NCBI GenBank assembly: GCA_020345785.1
Contig: CP070771.1
Location: 6,298,697-6,308,190, forward strand
DNA from: Desulfobacterales bacterium
Lineage (GTDB): Bacteria; Desulfobacterota; Desulfobacteria; Desulfobacterales; JAFDCJ01
DNA length: 9,494 bases
Direction: 5' to 3'
Program-made: the position numbers and the translations under genes
Shown: one piece after another, positions 6,332 through 9,494 of the stretch
How the letters are laid out: the number at the start of each line of letters is the position of its first letter
How positions within the stretch are numbered: the first letter of the stretch is position 1
Notes under the pieces: model-generated
Database searches by the model: none
What the model was told of the DNA's origin: nothing
Seen by the model: only the letters and a program-made list of their open reading frames with translations

Positions 6332-7411
6332 TTAATGGGTTCGCCTATTATGAAACTCCTTGGCCAGTAAACAGTTATCATCCAGCAGTTCCCCGAGCTT
6401 CGCCTTGATGGCGCTGTTGCCCTCCGCCCGATAGGTATTCAGGTTGCTTTTATAATCTGGCAGTCGGTAAAGAAAATTTCCGACTGCTTCGGCTCTGATG
6501 CGTCTTAAGTTGATACCGTACTTTAATCTGGCCAACAGGATGGCATTAAGCTCCTGCTCAAACTGGCCGCGCATCGGCAGTGCCAGATAGGGTTTGCGCA
6601 GATAAAACGCTTCGGTCATCAGCGTAAAACCGGCCGTTGCCATAACCGCCTTGCAGGAGGCAAGATCTTTTATAAATCCTTGCTTGCTGAAGGGTTTGAA
6701 AGTCATGTGGCCGTCCTGATGGTCCCGGTCATAGCCGTATACCCGGAACTGTTCACGAGAAAAAGATCTCAACAATTTGAGATAGGATTCGAATCCACTC
6801 GTCAGGTAGACCAACACATGCTCACCGTTGGAAGGCTGGAGTGATAAAACCTCTTCCCGTAATATCGGAGGAAAAAAGAAGGTGCGATCATTTTTAGCTT
6901 CACCGTAGTAAAAGGTAGTAACCAGTGAAATATCCGGCCGCGGCACCATCGCCCTGATGATGCTGACCGTCATGCGGCGCTCTTTCTGCAGGCGCTTTGG
7001 ACAGGGATATGTCATGTATCGAATACGGTGCTGATTATCGATAGTAATCAACGGCAGGCGGTAATGATGGGCCAGATAGGCGGTCATCGGTTCAAAATCG
7101 GTGATCACGCATTCCGGTTGAAATGCTTTAAAAATTTCCTTTCGTAAGGCATTCAGCTTTTGCTGACCACGCGGCAATCGCTTCAAATTGTCGGTGAAGG
7201 TTTTTACTTTTGAGACGCGGTTGTCGGAACTTGCGATATGCAGCCCCTCGGTTTTAAAAACATCGAATTCGTCTTTAAGGTTGCGATAACCCCGGTCATA
7301 ACTGACCACTTTGACCGTATGACCCAGTTCCTCCAAATGGGTGATCATCTCCCGGGCTCGTGAAGAATGGCCCGATCCTTCACCGGATACGCCGTATACG
7401 ACCTTTGCCAA
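6332..7411 (-). CDS. Glycosyltransferase, MJ1255/VC2487 type
   Basis: I place the start at TTG 7411, giving 359 residues. AGGAGG lies 5 bases before it, and the protein then opens AKVVYGVSGEGSGHSSRARE, the first strand and glycine-rich loop of a GT-B glycosyltransferase. A longer frame from TTG 7522 has no ribosome site, adds a polar unconserved-looking stretch and runs through the promoter. The N-terminal domain (about 1-160) includes CVITDFEPMTAYLAHHYRLPLITIDNQHR. The C-terminal domain has SCKAVMATAGFTLMTEAFYLRKP and ALPMRGQFEQELNA (about 252-291), the nucleotide-sugar binding region shared with UDP-glycosyltransferase-like enzymes. It is probably a soluble or membrane-peripheral enzyme; donor and acceptor are unknown. 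The lipoprotein gene follows closely. It is divergent from the CBS-domain gene. Confidence 0.88.
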   Translation of the reverse strand: MAKVVYGVSGEGSGHSSRAREMITHLEELGHTVKVVSYDRGYRNLKDEFDVFKTEGLHIASSDNRVSKVKTFTDNLKRLPRGQQKLNALRKEIFKAFQPECVITDFEPMTAYLAHHYRLPLITIDNQHRIRYMTYPCPKRLQKERRMTVSIIRAMVPRPDISLVTTFYYGEAKNDRTFFFPPILREEVLSLQPSNGEHVLVYLTSGFESYLKLLRSFSREQFRVYGYDRDHQDGHMTFKPFSKQGFIKDLASCKAVMATAGFTLMTEAFYLRKPYLALPMRGQFEQELNAILLARLKYGINLRRIRAEAVGNFLYRLPDYKSNLNTYRAEGNSAIKAKLGELLDDNCLLAKEFHNRRTH

Positions 7412-7416
7412 GCTCA

Positions 7417-7424
7417 CCTCCTCC
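7417..7424 (-). promoter_or_regulatory. Shine-Dalgarno that fixes the TTG start
   Basis: On the minus strand GGAGGAGG occupies 7424-7417, 5 bases before TTG 7411. A GTG in frame at 7417 overlaps this motif and cannot use it. This site is the main reason for choosing the TTG start of the glycosyltransferase. Confidence 0.75.
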
Positions 7425-7429
7425 AAAAT

Positions 7430-7445
7430 AAATTTCGTGTTTTCG
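7430..7445 (-). repeat. 16-bp repeat, copy 1
   Basis: On the minus strand this reads CGAAAACACGAAATTT, identical to the plus-strand sequence at 9479-9494. It lies in the leader of the glycosyltransferase, just before its ribosome site. Confidence 0.6.
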
Positions 7446-7487
7446 AAGCGCAAGCGCCTGGGATCCGCGCTCTGGTTTTGTGTTTCT

Positions 7488-7516
7488 GTGATAAATAAAT
7501 TTTCCCGCGATGTCAA
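7488..7516 (-). promoter_or_regulatory. Sigma70-like promoter for the glycosyltransferase/lipoprotein unit
   Basis: On the minus strand a perfect -35 TTGACA (7516-7511) is followed, after a 17-base spacer, by TATCAC (7493-7488), a four-of-six -10. Transcription would begin near 7481, giving a leader of about 70 bases to TTG 7411. It lies inside the possible N-terminal extension from 7522, which argues against that longer start. Confidence 0.5.
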
Positions 7517-7587
7517 AGGCAATCGGCTAGATTCAAGCGTTCATTCGGCAGATTTTTGATTCTTGCCATACAAACCGGGTGCTCCGC

Positions 7588-7605
7588 ATCCCGCCGCGGC
7601 GGGAT
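7588..7605. repeat. Perfect 18-bp GC-rich palindrome
   Basis: ATCCCGCCG and CGGCGGGAT are exact inverted halves with no loop, which would give a strong hairpin. There is no T-run on either side. It belongs with the TCCCG...CGGGA hairpins at 5218 and 7693. Confidence 0.6.
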
Positions 7606-7692
7606 TGCAAGTTTAACGATAAGAGTACTGACGTCCTCTTGCCTTCTGCTTCGCAGGTCGTTGTTGACTCACGGTAAAACCTTTTCAATTCT

Positions 7693-7712
7693 CATCCCGA
7701 TAGAGCGGGATG
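7693..7712. repeat. 7-bp hairpin CATCCCG/CGGGATG
   Basis: CATCCCG (7693-7699) pairs perfectly with CGGGATG (7706-7712) around the loop ATAGAG. It shares the ATCCCG...CGGGAT frame with 7588-7605, about 90 bases away, and lacks a T-run. Confidence 0.55.
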
Positions 7713-7758
7713 GCTTATGAATGGAGTTAAACTTTACACGGAAGCCGGCAATTCATTT

Positions 7759-7770
7759 GCATAATTATGC
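7759..7770. promoter_or_regulatory. 12-bp palindrome GCATAATTATGC, possible operator
   Basis: This is a perfect palindrome about 90 bases before the CBS start codon. Its size and symmetry suit a dimeric regulator, but a single copy is weak evidence. Confidence 0.25.
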
Positions 7771-7860
7771 GCGATCCTGTATGGGTCGAATGTAAGCATG
7801 CGTTTGAAAAACCGACATACAACTGTCAAATTTGGCCCATAAGCAACCAAGGAGAACGCC

Positions 7861-8331
7861 ATGAGGACTGCAGAAGACATCATCAAGGATAAACAAAGCG
7901 AGATTGTGTCTATTGCATGGGATCAGACGGTTCAACAGGCCTGTCAGAAAATGGTCGATAAAAAAATCGGTGCAATTTTAGTAAAGAAAGACAACCGCTA
8001 TGTTGGCATCTGGACGGAACGTGATCTGCTGAAAAAGATGACCGAGGAAGGATTCAATCCGCAAACGGCTAAAATCGGCGACCATATGTCCGCGCCGCTT
8101 AAAACGGCACCCCATAGCACACGAATTCACAAATTGAATGAAATGTTTTTAGGCCTGTTTCTGCGACACCTGCCCATCGAAAAAGACGGTGAATTTATCG
8201 GCCTGCTTTCAATCGGAGATGTCCTCAGGGCCAGCCTGATTGAAATGGATCGCCAACTAAAAGAACTCAATGCATTTGTCACCTGGGACTATTACGAGAA
8301 CTGGAGAGAAGGAAGGAAGAAGCCGGCATAA
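7861..8331 (+). CDS. Two-CBS-domain protein
   Basis: A 156-residue soluble protein starting at ATG 7861 behind AAGGAG with a 6-base spacer. CBS domain 1 spans about residues 5-62 (EIVSIAWDQTVQQACQKMVDKKIGAILVKKDNRYVGIWTERDLLKKM). CBS domain 2 spans about 72-128 (KIGDHMSAPLKTAPHSTRIHKLNEMF... HLPIEKDGEFIGLLSIGDVLRA). Each ends in the usual 'GI.TERDLL' or 'G.LSIGDVL' closing helix with a conserved Asp. Paired CBS domains form a Bateman module that typically binds adenosine nucleotides such as AMP, ATP or SAM (family knowledge). The tail ELNAFVTWDYYENWREGRKK is short and aromatic, with no catalytic domain. It probably acts as a stand-alone ligand-sensing regulator, perhaps of a partner protein. 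The MASE3 gene follows 60 bases downstream on the same strand, suggesting a shared signalling unit. Confidence 0.92.
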   Translation: MRTAEDIIKDKQSEIVSIAWDQTVQQACQKMVDKKIGAILVKKDNRYVGIWTERDLLKKMTEEGFNPQTAKIGDHMSAPLKTAPHSTRIHKLNEMFLGLFLRHLPIEKDGEFIGLLSIGDVLRASLIEMDRQLKELNAFVTWDYYENWREGRKKPA

Positions 8332-8355
8332 AATCGACGCATTTTGGAGGCTGTG

Positions 8356-8385
8356 ATGCACGTAAACCCCTCAGGCCAACGGTGA
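8356..8385 (+). other. Nine-codon reading frame upstream of, and in frame with, the MASE3 gene
   Basis: GGAGG lies 5 bases before ATG 8356, a better ribosome site than that of the MASE3 start at 8392. It encodes MHVNPSGQR and then TGA (8383-8385). It is in the same frame as MASE3, and only six bases (Glu-Gln if read through) separate the TGA from ATG 8392. It could be a translationally coupled leader frame, or the original N-terminus of the sensor cut off by a nonsense change. Confidence 0.4.
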
Positions 8386-8391
8386 GAACAA

Positions 8392-9390
8392 ATGACGGCC
8401 GCCTTTTCTAAAAGACTCTTGCTATTTTCGTCAAGCGCCCTTGTATGCCTGGGTCTCTATTTATCAAGTCTCTACAGCTATCTTTTCTTCCACAGTGTGG
8501 CGGAAATATTCAGTGTTGCCGTTGCCTTCGGTATTTTTTCGGTGACCTGGAATTCCCGCCGTTTCATGGAAAACAATTATCTATCGGCGCTCGGCGTTGC
8601 CTATCTATTTGTCGGCTGCCTGGATCTTCTGCACACCTTGGCCTATAAGGGGATGGGGGTGTTTGTCGGCCGCGGGGCCAATCTGGCGACACAGTTATGG
8701 ATTGCAGCGCGTTATCTGGAAAGCATCTCTCTGCTTATCGCACCCTGGTTTCTACAAAGAAAAATCAAAATGGCTCAGCTCCTCACATGTTACCTTGCGG
8801 TGTTTGTCGTCATATTGCTGAGCATTTTTTATTGGAATATTTTCCCGGCCTGTTATCATGAGGCAACGGGGTTAACCGCCTTCAAGATCCTAAGTGAGTA
8901 TGTGATTTGCCTGATGCTCCTGCTCTCAATCATATCAATATCCCGCAGACGCAGAGAATTCGATTCCGATGTTTTTAAATTGATTATTGCCTCGATTGTC
9001 AGCACCATTGGAGCGGAGTTGGCGTTCACTTTTTACTTGAATGTTTACGGGCTTTCAAATCTCATCGGGCATTTTTTTAAAATCATTTCGTTTTTCCTGA
9101 TTTACAGGGCTGTCATCGTGACCGGTCTAAATAGACCATACAGCATCATGTTTAGAAACCTGAAGAAGAGTGAGGAAATACTGCGGGCCGAAAAAGCCCG
9201 CCTCGAAGAGGCGCTATCCGATATAAAAACCCTCAGAGGCCTGTTGCCGATATGTGCCAACTGCAAAAAAATTCGGGACGATAAAGGCTATTGGAATCAG
9301 CTCGAAACTTACATACATGACCATTCCGAAGCCAAGGTCAGCCATGGCATTTGTCCGGAATGCCGGGAAAAACTGTACCCCGGTATATAA
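8392..9390 (+). CDS. MASE3 membrane sensor with coiled coil and zinc-ribbon-like tail
   Basis: A 332-residue protein from ATG 8392; GGTGAG 5 bases upstream is a modest ribosome site. Residues about 8-245 are a polytopic membrane sensor of seven or eight helices. The stretch NNYLSALGVAYLFVGCLDLL, then HTLAYKGM and later ANLATQLWIAARYLESISLLIAP (61-118), is the hallmark of MASE3, a membrane sensor usually found ahead of PAS, histidine kinase or GGDEF modules (family knowledge). Residues about 255-283 are a short charged coiled coil (KKSEEILRAEKARLEEALSDIKTL). The tail, 285-330, has LLPICANCKKIRDDKGYWNQ, LETYI, SHGICPEC and KLYP, with C288, C291, C321 and C324 as likely zinc ligands. No kinase, cyclase or phosphodiesterase domain is present. 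I infer an inner-membrane sensor that signals by binding a partner. It lies 60 bases after the CBS gene. Confidence 0.9.
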   Translation: MTAAFSKRLLLFSSSALVCLGLYLSSLYSYLFFHSVAEIFSVAVAFGIFSVTWNSRRFMENNYLSALGVAYLFVGCLDLLHTLAYKGMGVFVGRGANLATQLWIAARYLESISLLIAPWFLQRKIKMAQLLTCYLAVFVVILLSIFYWNIFPACYHEATGLTAFKILSEYVICLMLLLSIISISRRRREFDSDVFKLIIASIVSTIGAELAFTFYLNVYGLSNLIGHFFKIISFFLIYRAVIVTGLNRPYSIMFRNLKKSEEILRAEKARLEEALSDIKTLRGLLPICANCKKIRDDKGYWNQLETYIHDHSEAKVSHGICPECREKLYPGI

Positions 9391-9454
9391 GGCAGGCCGT
9401 AATTTGGCTTCCAGCTACGTTAGGCGCTTAATTGCTATTTCTTTGCATTTTATG

Positions 9455-9471
9455 ATCCGCCGGAGGCGGAT
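9455..9471 (+). terminator. Possible weak terminator hairpin after the MASE3 gene
   Basis: ATCCGCC (9455-9461) pairs perfectly with GGCGGAT (9465-9471) over the loop GGA, followed by only a short TTT (9471-9473). It is GC-rich and lies about 65 bases past the MASE3 stop, so it may end this transcript. The short T-run makes a dispersed repeat equally possible. Confidence 0.4.
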
Positions 9472-9478
9472 TTCATCA

Positions 9479-9494
9479 CGAAAACACGAAATTT
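9479..9494 (+). repeat. 16-bp repeat, copy 2, at the right edge
   Basis: CGAAAACACGAAATTT here matches the minus-strand copy at 7430-7445 exactly. The window ends at the last base, so the repeat may be longer. Confidence 0.6.

Larger units (their letters stand above)
7523..7860. other. Divergent intergenic region with hairpins, no gene
   Basis: The spacer between the glycosyltransferase promoter and the CBS gene has no convincing coding frame. Two short ATG frames near 7717 and 7721 (15 and 24 residues) lack a convincing ribosome site. It holds the two strong hairpins and the 12-base palindrome listed separately. The CBS gene must be expressed from here, but I see only weak plus-strand promoter matches. 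Confidence 0.6.

Noticed and set aside
7717..7795. Two short plus-strand frames of 15 and 24 codons before the CBS gene
   Set aside because: No convincing Shine-Dalgarno and no recognisable peptide feature.
7804..7831. Possible plus-strand promoter TTGAAA, 16-base spacer, TCAAAT for the CBS gene
   Set aside because: Both hexamers are only partial matches and similar matches are expected by chance; not firm enough to annotate.
8383..8385. TGA as a selenocysteine codon in an extended MASE3 protein
   Set aside because: I could not see a convincing SECIS-like hairpin directly after it, and the position in a short polar N-terminus has no redox context.

Overview
The window looks like a chromosomal segment from a deltaproteobacterium (Desulfobacterota, probably Desulfobacterales-like). 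This is inferred from the gene content and style, not from a marker gene. The pointers are a MASE3 membrane sensor ending in a CxxC...CxxC tail of a type I associate with that group, moderate GC, frequent GTG/TTG starts, and many small intergenic hairpins. No rRNA, tRNA, CRISPR array, transposase, integrase or phage gene is visible.

Layout. From the left edge to about 7.4 kb every gene is on the minus strand, so transcription runs right to left. In transcription order they are: an MJ1255/VC2487-type glycosyltransferase (7411-6332); an unknown lipoprotein (6290-5535); a 366-base gap holding a large palindromic repeat; a DUF2569-type four-helix membrane protein (5168-4671); an imidazolonepropionase-like amidohydrolase (4594-3437); a secreted OB-fold-like protein (3252-2758); an O-methyltransferase (2725-1730); a PH-like/zinc-ribbon/membrane protein (1557-658); and a membrane-anchored carboxypeptidase-regulatory-like protein that runs off the left edge (570-1). 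Sigma70-like promoters are visible before the glycosyltransferase, the OB-fold gene and the left-edge gene. The minus-strand block is therefore several short transcription units rather than one operon.

From 7861 onward two plus-strand genes form a probable signalling unit: a two-CBS-domain protein and a MASE3 sensor protein with a zinc-ribbon-like tail but no kinase, PAS or GGDEF output domain. A tiny reading frame with a better Shine-Dalgarno site sits in frame just upstream of the MASE3 gene and ends in TGA. The divergent spacer between the glycosyltransferase and the CBS gene carries several perfect hairpins but no supported gene.

How the genes work together. Most look like envelope or signalling functions: lipoprotein, secreted protein, membrane proteins, sugar transferase and membrane sensor. 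I see no complete named pathway and no recognisable defence or mobile system. The most unusual structure is the palindromic element at 5252-5441. It has near-identical terminal inverted repeats, an internal near-palindrome of about 140 bp and a possible 8-bp target duplication.
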